A DNA stretch of 64,000 bases from Galbula dea (GCA_013399015.1 VWZX01009072.1:186001-250000); one strand, 5' to 3'; shown: positions 38,178 to 54,221, counted from the stretch's first letter. Program-made: numbers and translations. The notes: generated from the sequence alone by a model not told the origin.

Positions 38178-41100
38178 AACACCACAGGTATAAAAAACCA
38201 TTGAAGAATGTATGGTAACTCTGAGCCAAGTTCAGACAGCACTTTGAAAGTAGGAGTCCTAGGAGTGACCTAAGAAACAGAGATGCTGAAGTAACAGATT
38301 GCAAAGTCCTTTACCAATTTGTGATTGATGTAACAGAACCTGTTCTACAAAGGAAATAGCAGCTTGTTTACTTTTCACTATTCTTCCTTTCCTTATTTCA
38401 AAAATCTGCCATCTCTCAGATGGACAAAGCTTCAGGGAACCAAAGAACATGAAAATTGTCCAGGCTTCTGAGGCTGTTAGGGATTCACGCACATAAGGGA
38501 AGACCAAAATAACCCTAAGATTAAATCCAGGGGAAAAAACACTTCTCTAATGATGTGTAGTACTCAGTGCAATGTTGTTTTATGGCCTGGCAGCAGTTCT
38601 ACATATGTTAACAAAATGTCTATCCATTAGCTCTTTGATGTGGCTTCCAGATATCCCTATGCTCAAACTAAATCATGCATATAACAGAGCTTTGAGTAGA
38701 AGTGTTTTAAGAGCCTGATGCCATCACGTTATGGCTCCATTATCACATTTTCTCCACGTGGATTGTTTTGCTATTCATTCCAAAATGTTGAAGAATTTAT
38801 AAGTGCAATTCTGTGAGCCTCTCAGCTTTGACTGTAAGCTGATGCCTGTTACTTCTAGAATGTGAGGCACCGAGTTTTGAGAGTGAGAATGAGCATGTTA
38901 CTTCATGATAGGGAACTGATAGGAAAGAAAATGACAAAAGGGAAATGGTGAAAAAGTATCAAGAGAGAGGGTAAAGGAACACTGGCATTCTTAGGAAATG
39001 TATTTTCTTAGAAATTTTAGTATTAATATTTGATGAAAGAAGTAGCACTCTGTGTGTGTATGTGTTTATTGTTAACAGGACTTTGTACTATTAATTGAGG
39101 GGGTTCTTTTTTAGTGTGCCCTGTGGGAGTGCTAACATTGCCATCATTTGTTCTTGAGAGTTTTGTCATGATTAAAACAGTCAAATTAATATGAAACTGA
39201 TATATGAGAAAATATTTCTTTAACTCTACCATTTATCTTTTTTTAATTGCCAGAAGGCCTACCAAATTTTAAGACTAAAGCGCATGCTAAATTTTGTGGT
39301 GTAGAGCTTGGCAGGTCTTCTAAAACTAGAATTGCCTTTTGAAAAACTTTCAGTCAGCTCTGGGGTTTTAATTCTGCTAGGGACAACTTGGCAGTAGTTT
39401 GCCTTATGACTCTGACTGTGCCCTATGGTAGGTATGTCTTTTGAAAACCTCAGTATCTAACTATACAACTCAAACATCTTAAGTCATTTGTCCATATGTA
39501 GCTGATGTTGTTAAGGGAGAACAGTTAAAAAGCATTGTACTACTTAAATGTGTCTGGAATATTGGTGTAACAAGTGAATGTGTATACATGGAAGAAAGAT
39601 TTAAAATAAATTATTTTCCTGATTTAATTTTGCTTGGAGGCATCAGGTCAGGTTCATCAGTGTGATGTGACCTTTGTAGTGTTCAGATATTTTCAAAATG
39701 ACTAGACCATATCTATAAATGGGTAGCTGAGAGTGGGGGGAGAGGGCCAGGATGCTAGCAGTTGCTGCTGATCTTGGAGACACCTGAAGCTGTTGTCTCT
39801 GCTTTGTGATGCCAGAGCAGAACCAAGGGATGTGCTCCACTGGCTGTGAGCAAGCCAGCAGCTAGTTGGAAGGGTCATTCTCTCACCATGTACATGACAG
39901 CTGACTGCCTACTGCAGCCCTCTTTCTTTTTATTTTGTTTGAATATGGGCTGGCATCTGCCCAAAGCTACTTGCTTGACCTTTGCTCCCTGCTCTAGGCT
40001 TCAGAGTGTTTGGTTAGGTTTTAAATCCTCTACTTCCTAAACTGCAACCAACTACACTGTGAGACTAGAAATTTTACAAGTAACATTTGGAGTGCATATT
40101 GTATTGGCCAGCAAATTTATCTGAGCACGCACTTCTGTAGTCTTTTTGGTACTGTGAGTATAAGCAGATACACTAATATTTTTTTTCTTCCCACCCATTC
40201 CTTTGTCTCCACTCCCACACAGCAGTTTAAAGAATTACTGTGGGATTTTATGTCAGTAATAATTTACAAATACACACAGGGCTTTTACAAAGGCTGTGAA
40301 AGCTTTTTTTCCTCCACATTGAAAAAAAAATCTTCTAAAATCACTCTGCACCTTTCTTGCATTCCAATCTGCAGGAGAATCTAAAAGGTAGTCCTGGTTT
40401 TTGCAGATGTGGCACTTGTCTGGGGCAGGAGGTAAGAAACCAAAGTATTGAGGAGGATGGAGAAAAGCTGTATCATACTTCTCATAAATAGGTGCCAGAA
40501 ATGCTGGAGCCAAGTGTCAATGGTTAGTTTAAACCAACTATGTACTACAGAGGTAATCAAATAGTTGTAGTAGATATGTTTATATTAGGTACAAACTGTA
40601 TGCATGACCTTGTACAACAGGGGGACTAACAAGATAGTTCTTGTTCTAATGAGTCTGCAGTCCAGAAGATTAGTATAGTGCTAAAAATTACAGCTTATCC
40701 ATGTGAGTCTGATGGAAAGTTGCATGTCTAGGAGTATGTGGGTTGGATATAAAGGGCTGTTTGACACAAATTCAGAGGTTCCCACAGATGGGACCAAAAT
40801 GTTTTAGATGGTCTGACAGTGAGATTTTAGATGGTAGACAGAGCCAACGTTGTTTGGAGTGGAGAAGAAATGTTCAAAGCAGTGAAATCAAAAATGATTG
40901 GGTTGGGGCTGAAGTAAAAGGGGAAAAGAACTTGATCTGCTCGATTGCACTGAGATACTGACAGTAGAGACATTAAGAAACCTGTGGTTGCAGCAGCTGA
41001 GAGAGATGGTTACTCATGGATGTAGCAGAGTATTCAGCAAAGTTCCGTTTTGGTGTCAGAGAAACAATATTCTTGAACGTTGAACCGACTGCAGAACTGT

Positions 41101-44100
41101 GGACAGACTTGTTAAGGTTTCACAGGTGGTGTTGCTGCTTTGTGAGAACAAGAGGTGGGGAGAGATGATGAAAATGTTAAGCTGATGACAGTTGGGTGGG
41201 GTCTTCAAAAGAATTGGTCTCAAGACCTTGGTTTGCTTTATTAGTATGTGCTTCAAAATCTTGATACCATTTGTTCTTTTATTGTTTTAATACCGTTGTT
41301 ATGTAGTTTTTTTCTATTGTTTCATTGGCCTAGCAGTTCCCCAGGTTTCTGAGACCTTAGACCCCTTTCACTTTGCCAGTGTAGCTTTATTGTAAACATA
41401 GTCACGATACAAAAGTATTTATTTTACTTTAGCAGAGCAAAATACACTGTCAAGCACACTATACTAATAAAATTTGTCCAAAAGTATTGTTAATAAAATG
41501 TTAAAGATCTTGTGAGGCTGGCAGGCATAAATCTTAATTAAATCAAAGAATGAATTTTGTTCGTTGTTTCTCAAGTATTATCAGTATTTATCCTAACAAT
41601 AGAACATCATGTAACATGGAAGTTATCTAGGATTTCATTGTGCAGAAACATAATTCTAATTCATTGTAACAAATGGAAATTTTGGGTAAATTTCTGATTT
41701 ACATGGTTAACTCTTTTCAGTAGTACTTATCAGAATGTGGACTTGTTTGTGTTTAGGACTGAGATCCCATTTCTTATTTATTGAAGTTGCAAAGGAGAAA
41801 AAGAACATTACAGGGTCTTTAACAGCAAATGTTTTGTACTACAGATTCTGTGGGTTTGTTTCTTTTCACATGCTGACAAGTATGTTCTTCAAAGTCTGCA
41901 TTTGCTTTTTCCACTAGTTTTTATTCTGCCATTTATTCCATACACTGTTTTACAAATTTGATTGAAGATAAATTATATATTCTTGTGGTAGTTACATAGT
42001 GCCTTGTCATCTGATTTCTATCATGGTGTTTGAATTTACAACTATCATTGTGAAGTATTAGTCTCAATAACAGTGTACAGTGTCCTGTTATAAATCAGTT
42101 CTATTTATCATATATGCATTATCATATGGAAGGTGGACAATGGAATAATATCATCATGTAATACAAAGTAGTCTGTAAACCATACAGCTTTGGAAATCGC
42201 ATCAAATCAGTGTTTTCTCCTAGAATGCATATAAGCAAATAGAAATAGGGTTTTCCTTATGGTTTAAATATTGTAGATAGGAAAGGAAGGATATTCATAC
42301 CGTCTCAGTACTTCTGTATCACTGAAAATGATGGGCTTTATTCTTCAGGTAGTCTAATGATTCTTGTGCTTAATTTCTGCTTTTGGTCATGTCTACTAGA
42401 CAAAGATTTTTCTCACCTTCTCTGTATGCCAAGTTTAATGCGCTGCCTGTGGGAGAAGGTATTTCATAAAATAACATTATTTCATTGTAATGGAATTTGT
42501 TGTGTGATATGTAGATGATAGTTTTAAGACACCAACTTTTTGTGGTGTGCTGCTTGACAGAGTAAAGCATATTCTACCATTCCAAATGGTATATGTCTGT
42601 CATCCGCCTTCTTGCCAGGAGAGAGATTACTGAGCTTTAAACCATGATGTGCTCCATCCTTTTCTCTCCCCTTTCAAATAATCAGGAAGAGAACCTGAAG
42701 TCACATTAGTTTTTGAAGGAAAGGAGTCGCAAATCTTGTAACGTTGGTAAGTTTGTTCCTCTGTCTTGTCTTACAATCAGATATTACAGCATTGTGTTTT
42801 CTGCTTGTATCGTTTTTGTTTCTTGGCACTGTAAACATGAAGTTCTGGATTTATGTTCTCCACTTCTGCCTGGCCTGGTCCACTGACCTCAGTTTGTAAG
42901 CTAAAGTGCTCAAGGGATCTCTTTGCTTAGCTGGAGTTAATGTTCACATAATAACTTAGTTGACCATTTCTTAACATGTTTAGCAAGCTGTTCTGCAAGT
43001 CTTTCTGGAAGACTGCAGCTGTGCATATAAATAGGTTATAGTTAATAAGCCTATTTATAGCAAGCCTAAGTCTGATTATTTTCTCATTCATTAGAGTTTC
43101 CAATCTTCAAATAAGTTTGACAAAATAATTGGATTGCACCTTTACCCACTAAGTATGGTGCTTTTACCTTTTCATTGATTAATTTGGTAGTTTAATTTAA
43201 AATTGCCTAGACAAAGTTAAACACTGAGTTTCAGGAATGAGATACAGCTAAGTATAAGTAGCTATAAATAAGCTGCCTTTGATAGGTTGGTTATATTTCA
43301 ATAAAATTGACAAGGATGATATTCTAGGTTATATGAAAATATATAAACTTTATAGTCTTTTATCTGTGGACTTTGTTATGCACACAATTTTCTGCTAGAG
43401 ATCAATGTAACACCCTTTCTGCTCCTGCAAAATATCCAGCAAGCCTTCCAGAATGCTTGAGATTATTTATTGCATGAAGTCAGCAAGTGCAAAACTCAAA
43501 TTACTTCCATTTTCATTTATCTGTAACAGGTTCTTCTGTGAATTAAGAACAACTTGGGGGATGTTCAATCACACTTCAGTGTGACCTTCGAATCTGGTGG
43601 TGACTAGACCAGGGTGAGGGAAGGAAGAATGTGAGATTGTAAGTGTTGTCAGGGTCACAAAGATGAAGTATTAAATACTTTGGAGGAGAGACCAACAATT
43701 CAGAGTAATTTTGGCAAATTCATAGGTCTCATCAGTACTTACTAGGATGAAGTGTGATCTGCTTTTCTTTAGGAAGCAGAAATTCAGTGTACAGTGTGCC
43801 CCTGCCAGGACAGGTCATACAGGGTCCTTGCCGTATTTACTGAGAACAGTTGTAAAGTACAAGTTGTGGCACAAAAGTAATGGGATGACATCCAGCATTT
43901 CCTTGGAAGCAAGCATGTTTTGGGCAGATCCACAAGTTGAGGGGTTGAAGGGTCATACTTGAATGTGCTTGTACAGAGATGAACGGAGGCATCTAGACAA
44001 TCTTTCCTGAGTGCAAAAAGCTCAAGCTCCTGAAAGGGCATCTGAGCATTCAGCACATTTTATTGCTGTAGCTTGTTTCAAAAGCCTCTGCACTGAAGAG

Positions 44101-44382
44101 ATAGCTTTGTTCTTCTAATTACCTGTGTAGCACATTTAAAGCTCTTTTAATGACCTTTTACCATCAAATTTTGCTATTTTGAAAAGCATGAATGTTAGCT
44201 ATTTAAGATCTAGCCAGGAATACATAGATGGGGAAAATACATCAAATTAAATCACTTGCTGCTAAATTGAATATTGTTAAAGGATAAAGGAATCCAAGTT
44301 CGTGGTGAAAGCACAAATTCCAATTTTGTTTTCTTATAGCAAATTTTCCCTAATTGGAAAAGGCTGTGTGTGCTTAAAGGGG

Positions 44383-44420
44383 AAAAAAAACCCCAAAAAA
44401 CAACAACAAAAAAACCCCTA
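44383..44420. repeat. A-rich low-complexity patch
   Basis: A tracts broken by CC and C (AAAACCCC and CAACAACAAA units) in intron 4. It is simple sequence. Confidence 0.6.
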
Positions 44421-47400
44421 AAATTCCAACCGGGCTTTTCTCTGCTTAACTGAGAATCACTTAATGCATTTAATTAAGGGGATCTTAGAATGCCACTAAG
44501 CTGAAGAAGGAGCTGCTAGCTTGCAGTAATTTTAGCTGTTGAAATCTAGTGGCATTGAAACTCTTTAAATTGCTGTAAATACAGTTTCAGTGGTTTGAAA
44601 GAATCTTTTTTGTCTATAATTGCGTTTTCATTTCAGTGTGTATCTTTTAGGAACAGATAAGGGTTTTTTCTCTCAGGGTGGTGCAAAAAGATACTAATGT
44701 ATTTTCAATAACTTTATTTTGTTCCTTAGAGTGCTTTAAAATCTCTTCAATCTTGGAAGAAGTAGAATACTGGTATCTTTTTTTCCCTTATCTGGAACCA
44801 CAGACTTCATTGTAATATGGATCATAATCGCTAACACCAATTTAAAACAGGTTTGAACCAAGCAAAACCAGAGAACAAGGAATTATCCACAGTGTTGAAT
44901 AAATGCAACATGTTGCTGTAGGGATGCAACACTGACCTGGGATATGCGTATAGTGACTGTAGATAATGTCTTTCCCATCATGTAACTCAAAGCACCCCTC
45001 TCTTGGGATGTAGAATAAGAGATATCTTTGCCATTGTTCCTTGGTGAACCAAATGCAGTTATAAACTCTATGAGATGATAATCCACAGAAATTATTAATC
45101 TGAAACAATTAGAATAATGCTAGGCAATTGCTCTAAATTTTGGGCTACCCCTAGTAGATAGGCCAGTAGGTGAACTCAGGGTTGGAAGCAGAAAAATGGC
45201 TTCTGGCTGAAGTTTCTCATTTTGTATCTGGGCTGCAGAAGTATTTGAGGTGACATAGTCATCTTCCTGCTAGTATCATCTAGAAATAAAAATCACTGGG
45301 GAGTAGTCTGGAATTTGTATTTCCCTGTGTAGAGAAATGTATGCCCATGGTGGTATACAGGCCAGAGTGGTCCCTGGGAGGGTTCACACACAGGACCCAG
45401 CAGGTAAAAGAAACACAAGTCCTCAGTCCAAGTGTACAAGTTCTGCTCCCAGATGAAGTCATTCCTTTGTCTGTGGATGCTCTTGGATTTCAAAGTTCTT
45501 GTGGATGCCCAAATATTTGTGATGCTAGTAAACACTGGCTTAAGCTTAGTTGGCCAAAAGATGGTGTAGGCCAGATCCATGACTCATGATGAGCTGTATC
45601 TTTTTTCTTTTCTGGAAATTAAACATCTTTTTGAAGACTCAGCAGATACTAAATAGCAGCAGCCTGTGTACTGAGCTCCCATCTCAGATCTGCTGACTGC
45701 AGTAATTTTCTGCTGAATGCAGAATCAAGATCTGATGTTAGTATCTTGATTTTAATGCTTTACATGACTCCACAGTCCATTTTTAAAAATGTATTCTTCA
45801 AAATCTTTACAGTTTGTTTTCCAGTGGACAAATAGGAGACAACTGCTAGGGGAAGTGAATATAGATGATGAAGTGGATTCTCCCAAGGGGAAGAAATCAG
45901 ACTTCATATCCATTTATTAGAATTTCAGCTTTCCCTTCTGCTCACATCCTCCTTGTCCCAACCAAACATATGTCTGAGTGAATAAGGTTACTTCGTTACT
46001 TAGTCTCAGAAAAAGGGTTAGGAGGAAGAGAATTTCTATTTTTACATTCCTGGGAATGTTGGTAAAATGATGAGGAGGATCTTAAGTACCAAGGAAAATG
46101 TACTCTCAAATTATTTTTATTTAAAGGAAAACAAATGCATTATGTGCTGAATCCCCTTTTAGGCTGCTGAAAGTCCTATGTTGCACAGCCTGACTTGCAT
46201 GCTTTTGAGAAAAATCTTTGGCTAGAAATGCATGTTCTGCACTGAAATAGGAATATTTTTGTTCACTTAAACCTGCTTGTTCCAAGAAGAGTTGGAAAAC
46301 GTTGGGAGAATTTTTTGCTGCATAAGATGCTTTGTTTCTGGGTGTGACAGTGCACGAATAATATATATCTGACATACTTGTGTGTGGAGTTACATTGTTC
46401 TTGGCAATCTAATGAGGAAGATATTCAGTGAATTCTGTCAGAGCTGGAAAAGGACCAGAGCATGTATTTATAAAACAATAATTTAAGAACAACTCGTTTT
46501 TCTTTGAAATTCTTCTCCAGGTGAGCTGCTCAGTTGAGATTTTAATTTAAATTATATCTGATAACGGAAATAATATCTGCAAAATTCACTTAGATTAAGG
46601 CTTATGCAGTTATTTATTCAAGAGGCTATGTGGAGGACAAGGTGTGGTGACATCAAACAGGTTCACTTGCTGTTTGGGGCATTTTTTTTTTTTCTCCCTC
46701 AACTTTACCTCTGGTAACCTATACAGTGCATTTTCTGCATTATTCTGTATTAACTGAGCATGCTTCCAGTATTTAACTGTATAGAGATGTCTTTTGAAAC
46801 CTGTTTCTGGCTTTTCACTGTGTCTTACAAGAATGGAAAATACTGCAGCTGAATTTTCTGATTTACAATCTTGCTCAGAAGTGTGTGTGAAAGAGGTTCT
46901 CGGTGATGCTGTACTTGGGAACTGTAACTCTTCTAAAGATAAAAAATTGTTATAATCCTTTCACTAGCTAATTTCTGTATGCTGTAAATGGCTTGTTGTG
47001 TATCCAGGGAAAATTGTTCAAGGGAAGAAGAGTTTCTGACGTTTATTTAGTACATTTTATGCAGCAGTTACTAGGCTAGACAGGATGCTTAATAAATGAC
47101 TGGTTTAGTAACTTAAAGCAAATTACTTTTGCTGTAACTGAATTACTAAAAAAATCATGCAACAACAATAAAAGCTTTTTAGAGTGAAATTAAATATTTT
47201 GAATACTGTTTCTTACTTGACAAGCTAATATACCTTTTTTATGGAATCGAATCATTTTACTGTGCCTTAGCAAGGGGAGACTTGGGATATTGTATAGAAT
47301 TTGGACATTGTGAAGTGCTAGATTTATTAAGATGCCACAGGTAATTGTGCTGGAGAAATACATCCTCTTCTTTCTTTTTCCAGTCCAGTTTTAGTACTGG

Positions 47401-50400
47401 AATTATCTTTGTATGCTTGTGCCCATCCTGCTATGCTGTGACAGAAAGTAGGATGAGCTCAGTGAAGTTGAACCTGCACTCTGTGAAGGTGACCGCTGGG
47501 GGGAATGGAGCCAAATGGACATGCATCAAGACCCAATTGCACCAGTATAGTTACACGCAGTCTGCTCCAATTCTAGTTCACAGAAGTCCACGACACTGGC
47601 AGTGTCTCCATGAAGTTGAGAGAACTGAGGCAGATGCTCAGAAAGCAGCAGTTAGGTGACTCTGTGACTCAGATCTTGAAGCATCGAACTGGTTTTAGTG
47701 TTTTGGTCCTTATTTATTTTTCCTCCCTGAAATAAAGTGTAAAGTTTCTCAAACAAGGATGCGCATCAAGTATTTCAAGGTGCCTGCCAAGTGTCTAATC
47801 TAGATTGGCTTTTCTGCCTGTGTTTTTGAGGCAGAACAAGCAAAGGCATTCTGAGGTTTAATTTCCTGACTTCATTTGTGTCCTTTGTGTTGATTGCATT
47901 TCCTCTAAGCCACTAGCAATCTCAGCTGAAGGTCTTTTGTCTCTGTACAGAATACTTAGCATTTGTTACACTGAGTTTTTTTGTGCACATGCTTGTTGTT
48001 TAGGGTTTTTCTGAACATGTTTTTGTAGTGGAAAGCAGACTTAATCATGAACTGTGCTTTTTGTGATACTTTGAGCGAGTAAATAAGGTTCATACAGTTT
48101 ACTTCTGTGTTCAGAAGTTCCGGCAGAGAAACCAAACAGACATATCTGTTTAGACTGTCTCTGTTCTGCCAAGCCTTTGTAGGCCTGCCAAAGTTCTCCA
48201 CATCACTGAGCCTCCCCGTGAAAAACAGAGACCACTTCACTTTGTTCACGGGACTGAAAGCCACTCACAGTGTGGGATTTGGGGAGCAAAGTTCTTTCAA
48301 GAATGAATTACACTCAATCAGTTAGAGTTGTCAGAGGAGTAAATCAAAGGGATTATTTGTTTTGACTGGTGCCTGATTTGTTTTTGCCAATATTATGTTC
48401 AGTCAGAAAATTTAAAAAAGCCCCTTAATTAAGTGTGATATTTTTATAAGCAAAGAACAGGCAGAAGAATCTGGCTTAGCTTTCGCTGTGTCCTCCATAC
48501 AGGAGCTTTTTGATCTGAACCATACCAGCTTCATTCTGTTATGTCTTATAATGGACAACAATCATGGTTTAAAAATTGGGTGAGAGGGTTGTGATTTGTA
48601 TAACATAGGGCTTAAGCAGGGGGTAAAAGATTGTACCTATATCTAAAAATCTGATCGTGGGAACTGCTTTGCTTCTGTAAATTGTTTATAAAGAATTAAA
48701 AACAGTGACAGAAATGTAGATGCCATAAGAAGTAGGCAAAACAGTGTGATTTCAGTGGGGGGGAAAAAAATCCCTTTTTCCCATTTTTTTGAGCACTTGA
48801 AGGGAACTGTGAAGACATACCATTTTTAACATAGGTTGTAGAATTATTAGCAAATATCCTTACAAATAACCACTGAGGAAAATACTACTTATTCCAAAAT
48901 TGTTTCCAGCAGATTGTGCCTGTAAAACTACTTGGGAGAGTTAAGGGAAGAGAACAAGAATGAACTGTTACTTTCAATATTGTTAAAGTATGTTAAAAAT
49001 TATGCTGAAATAGTCCACGTTATTAGCTCAGAATTCTCATTACTGAGCTGCAAAAGTAATTAATTATTTGATGATAAACTTAAGAGGTTCAATTGAACTA
49101 GTTAGGCTATATAATGGCAAGTGAAATTTATGAGGACCTGCCACTGTGTAACCTTTGGTAAAGAGATTTCAGGAGGTAAAGCAGGTAGGTGTCCTTATTG
49201 TTTTATCACTAATTCTGGATCAGCTGCACAGGCAGTGAACTTGTCAGGAAACATCTACTCAATATTAACGAATAGCATTTTGACACTATTCAGTTTAAAT
49301 GGTTGTATTTATAGCTTGTAAATACTAATACCATCAGTCCTGTAGGATTCAAAATACATTTAAACATTTGTCACAGCTTTATTAGATTGGGGAAAATCTT
49401 CTTGAGAAGACATCTGAAAGTTTGTTATTTACCCAAAAGCAGGGCTGAAGGGAGGGAGTGGAAAAATGTGGAACTTTAAAGATGTGATGGATGCCACCTC
49501 TGAACCTATACATCAGATGTAACTGTATCTATGTGAAAATACTATGTTCAGTCATTCAAAATTGTATCTTTTGGAAACTGAACTGGCAATATCTTTTAGC
49601 TTATGCAAATTTTTATCGGAACAAAATGCTTTGAACAGTGCTAGTAGATTATGTTTAGAGCTGCATTATTTGCCTGTTTGTTATGATAAATATTTATAGT
49701 GTGTTAAAGTAGTTAATAATAAAAAGCTTTGTACAAAGCTATGTACTTGAAAATCAAATGTGGAGTCCAAAAGTGCTTTGTATTCACTGGGTCAGGCGCT
49801 TAAACTTTTTTTTAACCGGGGAGGAGGTCCTGTTTAATAAGTCTGAAAGTTGCCCATGTTAAGTGCATAGAAGCTAGTTGTATTTTAACTAGTACTGTGT
49901 AATGTTGCATCGTACTGAGTGCTGGTAGTGTGACATCTGTGGCCTCAACTGCTCTGTTCCCTATGCTAGACCAGCTGCAGCTGTGCCACAGATCTGCCTA
50001 CGAGTTTTGTGTCATCTTTGTTGTTTTTTAGGTTCAGATCACTGAGCATCTTGCAATATGGACTGTTAGTTTGAAGCTGAGTAGATGTTCTAGAGGAATG
50101 AATGAAATGAGTTTATTGCTTTGGCTTTAGTCCATGTTGCTGAAAAGGTACCATTTGTGCTGGTAGAAGGGCGAGATTTCACAAGCTCTGAAAACTTTGG
50201 GGTCATGTATCCAAATCCTGCTACCCAGATACAGTTATCCACATGCAGTTACCTCTGTGGGAATATTTGGGACCAACTAAACTTATGGTGGTCCCAACTA
50301 GAAGAAATATGATTGGTCTCCTGATTCTGGCTATATTCAGATAGCTACAGTTGTGTTTGTAGTATCACCAGTTTCCAGAACGCTTAACAGAATAACAGGG

Positions 50401-53400
50401 TAGTTGCTCTCCCAAACAATACACAGTTGAAACTAGGGATGAGAGAAGAGTTAAGTGGATGACACATAAGGAGCAATTAAAATGCTGTTTTGTAAAAAGT
50501 TTGGAAGTACAGATTTGGAAATAAAAGTTCTATAAGTTCAGAGCAAGTACAGAGAGCTATTTGACAGAAGTGGGGGATGCTGAGGGATTAAACTCACTAA
50601 GAGGATTTCGAGGCGTGGGGAGTTACATGGTTGGGCAGTAGAAAGAGAAATCCTTTTACTCTGTCGTGTTCAACTGAGGAATTAAGAATGCCAGAGAAAA
50701 GGAGGTTGCAAAGGGGAGGTAATGAAAAAGGATGGAGAGAGGTGTGAATCGTGGTATGTGCTTAGGGAATTGTCATGTTAACAGGCGAGACCCTGACCCG
50801 GAAGTCTGCCTGGATGCATTAAATCAAGCAGGGGAAACCAGGCTATTATGCCACAGGAACTGAAACATGAATGACTTCAGAGGATAGTGAGAGAGAGGAG
50901 AGAAGGGGGTTTAAATTCTGACAGACAGAAAACTGTTTGTGTAGCCAGCATTTCTTGCAGGCTTTTGCTTATGCCTGCAAGAGGCAGTTGTCTTTCACGT
51001 GCTCTCACAAACTCTTCTCTTCAGCTGTTTTGTTTTTGATGGTTTCAATTCTCTATATACAGTATTTTTTTCAGCCCTTTCTGTGACTAATATTTTCAAG
51101 AGCAGGTAACTTTTTTAATCACTTTTTTCCTTAATGCAGAAGTTTTCTGGAGTAGAATCTCTGGAGTTTCCACACCACCACATAATGCAGGTGGAAGGAT
51201 TTGTTGCAGTTTAGGTATCTTAGATGGGACTTCATTGAGAAGTCTATCTTTAGGTTTCAGTTTTCCATCCTGTAAAGGGATAGTATCAATTACTTCAGAG
51301 GAATTCAGTGGGAAGGACAAAATGTAGGCACAGGATGGAGAATGACTGGGGAAAATGATGGTAAAATAATTATGTATTTCTGAAGTGAGTGAGTTGGTGG
51401 GGGAGGAGGACAAAATATGTGCACAGTGTGAATAATTGCTTGAGATAAACTATGCAGGGAATATTTAGATGGAATACCATTAAAAGCTTCCTGAGAGAGA
51501 TGTTTAGCTGTCTACAGAATGGCTGATTGCTTAGCTCCTTGAGTTCCCTTGGTTTGTTTTAAATGTTTCTAATGCTGCAACATAATGACAAAGAGAAAAG
51601 TTTTCTGTCATATTGCATCTCCTTCTGCCTCTAGTTTTCAGTCTGTTTTTGTTTGATTCACTATCTTATTAAACAAACTTCTACTTAAAAAGAAAACAAA
51701 TTCCAATGTATGAATAAATAACCTTTGTTCAACTGTCTTCTTACTGGAGAGGCCTTGGGATATGCCCAACACAGAGAGGAGAAAAGGCTGCAGGATTGTG
51801 AACTGTTGTGTCCATATCTTCAGGCTTGCAGTTAGGAACTGTTGCTTGTGCTCAAAGCTGATTCTGATTTTTTTTTTTTCCACTTATCCCTAATGGTTTT
51901 GGTTTATCTCTAGTTAGTGAACATGTCACAGCTAGTGAGTGAGGTTTTCATTTGTTTGATGTGGGATTTTTTCCATGTCCTGGGAGATTTCCATGTTTGG
52001 AAGAAAAACACAAAGGGAAAACAAAGGATTTTCTGAAATATCTGCATGTGAAGTCTGCAAAAGTGATGATTTTTATCTGATAATTGCCTGTCTATATAGT
52101 GAGTAGTGAATGAGCCAAAGGTAACAGTTACAGAAATTACACAGCTGTTGGGAGGAGACTCCATTGCAGTTGCCTTGATGAGACACTTCTGGAACTGGCT
52201 GAACTTCTGCTGGCCTTGTGCTTGCAGCCCTGTACATCTTTGCTGCTGCTTTGGTGTTCACAGTGTAGTTGGTATCTTGTCCTCTGGTTCATCCAGTCCT
52301 TTGATCTCTCCTGTTTTGATGAAAATTGAAACTAGCCTGGATTCTTCAGCAGCTTTCTGGAGATAGTGTTCCACCTTCTGAAATAATCCTCCTTTTCCCA
52401 ATATTCGTTTTGGTGACCTGTTTTTAGGGCTCGTGATGCTTCAGCTTCAGGTGCTTTGTGGTGTAGTAAAATTGAACTCTAAAAGCAAGGTATTCTGCTT
52501 TTTAGGGCAATGTTAGCAGTGACTTGACCAAACTGGATGTATTTTGCTGAGTTATGTGAAAGTTACAGCAAAATTCTTTAAAAGAGTTTGTCCAACTTGG
52601 GGGTAAACTGGGATCTAGCTGTATTTACATCTAAATGTCTCGTGGAAAAGAGAGATGAATTGACTATCTGTTGTCTAAGAAAATTTACCTTGTGAGGACA
52701 CTGGAAATTTGAGGATATTTACTTGACATTGATACTAATTGCCCAGTGTTTACATGGAAAGTTAATGCATGGAGCATGCTATGCAAACTAACAGAAATAA
52801 TAAATATTGTAAACATTGCTTGGTTCTGATGGATGCAGCCAGACCAACCAAAACTGTATTTAAACTGTGTTAGCTGTAAGAGTTTAGAGAAGGTACAGAA
52901 CATTGTTTCTTGGCTGCTGTAGAGAAGGCTTGGTATCCAGCTTCAAATGCTTTCAGACAGGGACAGTTTTCTTATGCTTTCCTTCTATAAAAGTCATGAG
53001 AAGAAAGCTACATCCCTCTCTGCTTTCCTGCTCTGTTGGTAGGAATGTTGTTACTTGCACTAGTGTTGTGAATGCATCGTTCACTAGTTGTCTTATGCAT
53101 CCCCTTCCATAAAAATTAAGGGGCTCCCACCCTCAGCCATGTTAGTCCAGAGAAAAATGGTTTAGGTTATTGCACCTCTTTTACTCAGATTTTAATTTTG
53201 TAATCTGTTAGCACTGTCCCCTACTTCCTTTGTGGTTTTATTTATTTTTTAGAATCTGTCAAAGTGTACCTTTTCCTTGTTTTAGTGCATGGGATACGAT
53301 TTAACTTGCTATCTATTACACAATTTAGGTATGTGCACAGTTTAGGCTAGTGCACAGTTGCTCCAAATACTGTATGGGATTAATCCTTCCAGCAAGCACT

Positions 53401-54221
53401 GGGAGAAAAGAAACTTCAGACCAAATCACCAGGCATCCACAGTGGCTTCTTTGTGCCTGTAGTTAACAGTTCCAACTAATGAACCTAACTAGCGTTTTCA
53501 CTTATAAAGGGTACACTGCCAAAGCCCTTGACACTGAAAACTGGTGGGTTTTTTTTGTAGTAAAAATGTCCAAACAATTAAAAAAAAAAAAAGCAACTTA
53601 ATAAAATGTGACCCTTGTAGAAAAAAGCAAGAATCAGACCATTTTCCTCGATTACTAACCTGCTGCCCACAGAATATTGCGTGAAGTCATTGTCTGTAGA
53701 GACTCATGCTTGTCTGGCAAAACTTGCAGTCTGTCATGGTAGACATCTTCATTTTGAGAAGTGAGCACATTGTCTGTATATGCAGAGAACAACTTTCCTG
53801 GGGACTTCATACTGCAGCAAATGCAGTCATTGTCCTCTACAGGTGTAAAGCACACATCTTTTACATTGCAAACAGTGCTTTTTAATCAACAATGCTTGCT
53901 CACTGTGATAGGGAGAGGGAGGGAATAGAAAAGGATGCTGGACACATCACTAAACGCTAAGGAAGATATAATAGATTCTGGGAAATTCCATAAAATAGTC
54001 CTTTGTTGTAGGTTTGATTAGAGGAGAAAAAGACCCCAAATCCTCAAAACAACAACAAAAGCCTCCACTCCAAGTACAGTCCAGACCCTGGAGATCATAT
54101 GGAAGGGAGATCTGAGAGTAACATTTTTACCTCACATGCTAATTACTTTGAGTGTCTTTGATGTCATAAATTGTCTAGATTATAAAGATTTATGTTCAAA
54201 ATGTTTTATCTCCTATATGTA

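Noticed and set aside
37945..38304. 119-codon antisense open frame in intron 4
   Set aside because: It spans the 38.15-kb hairpin and shows no domain. Likely chance.
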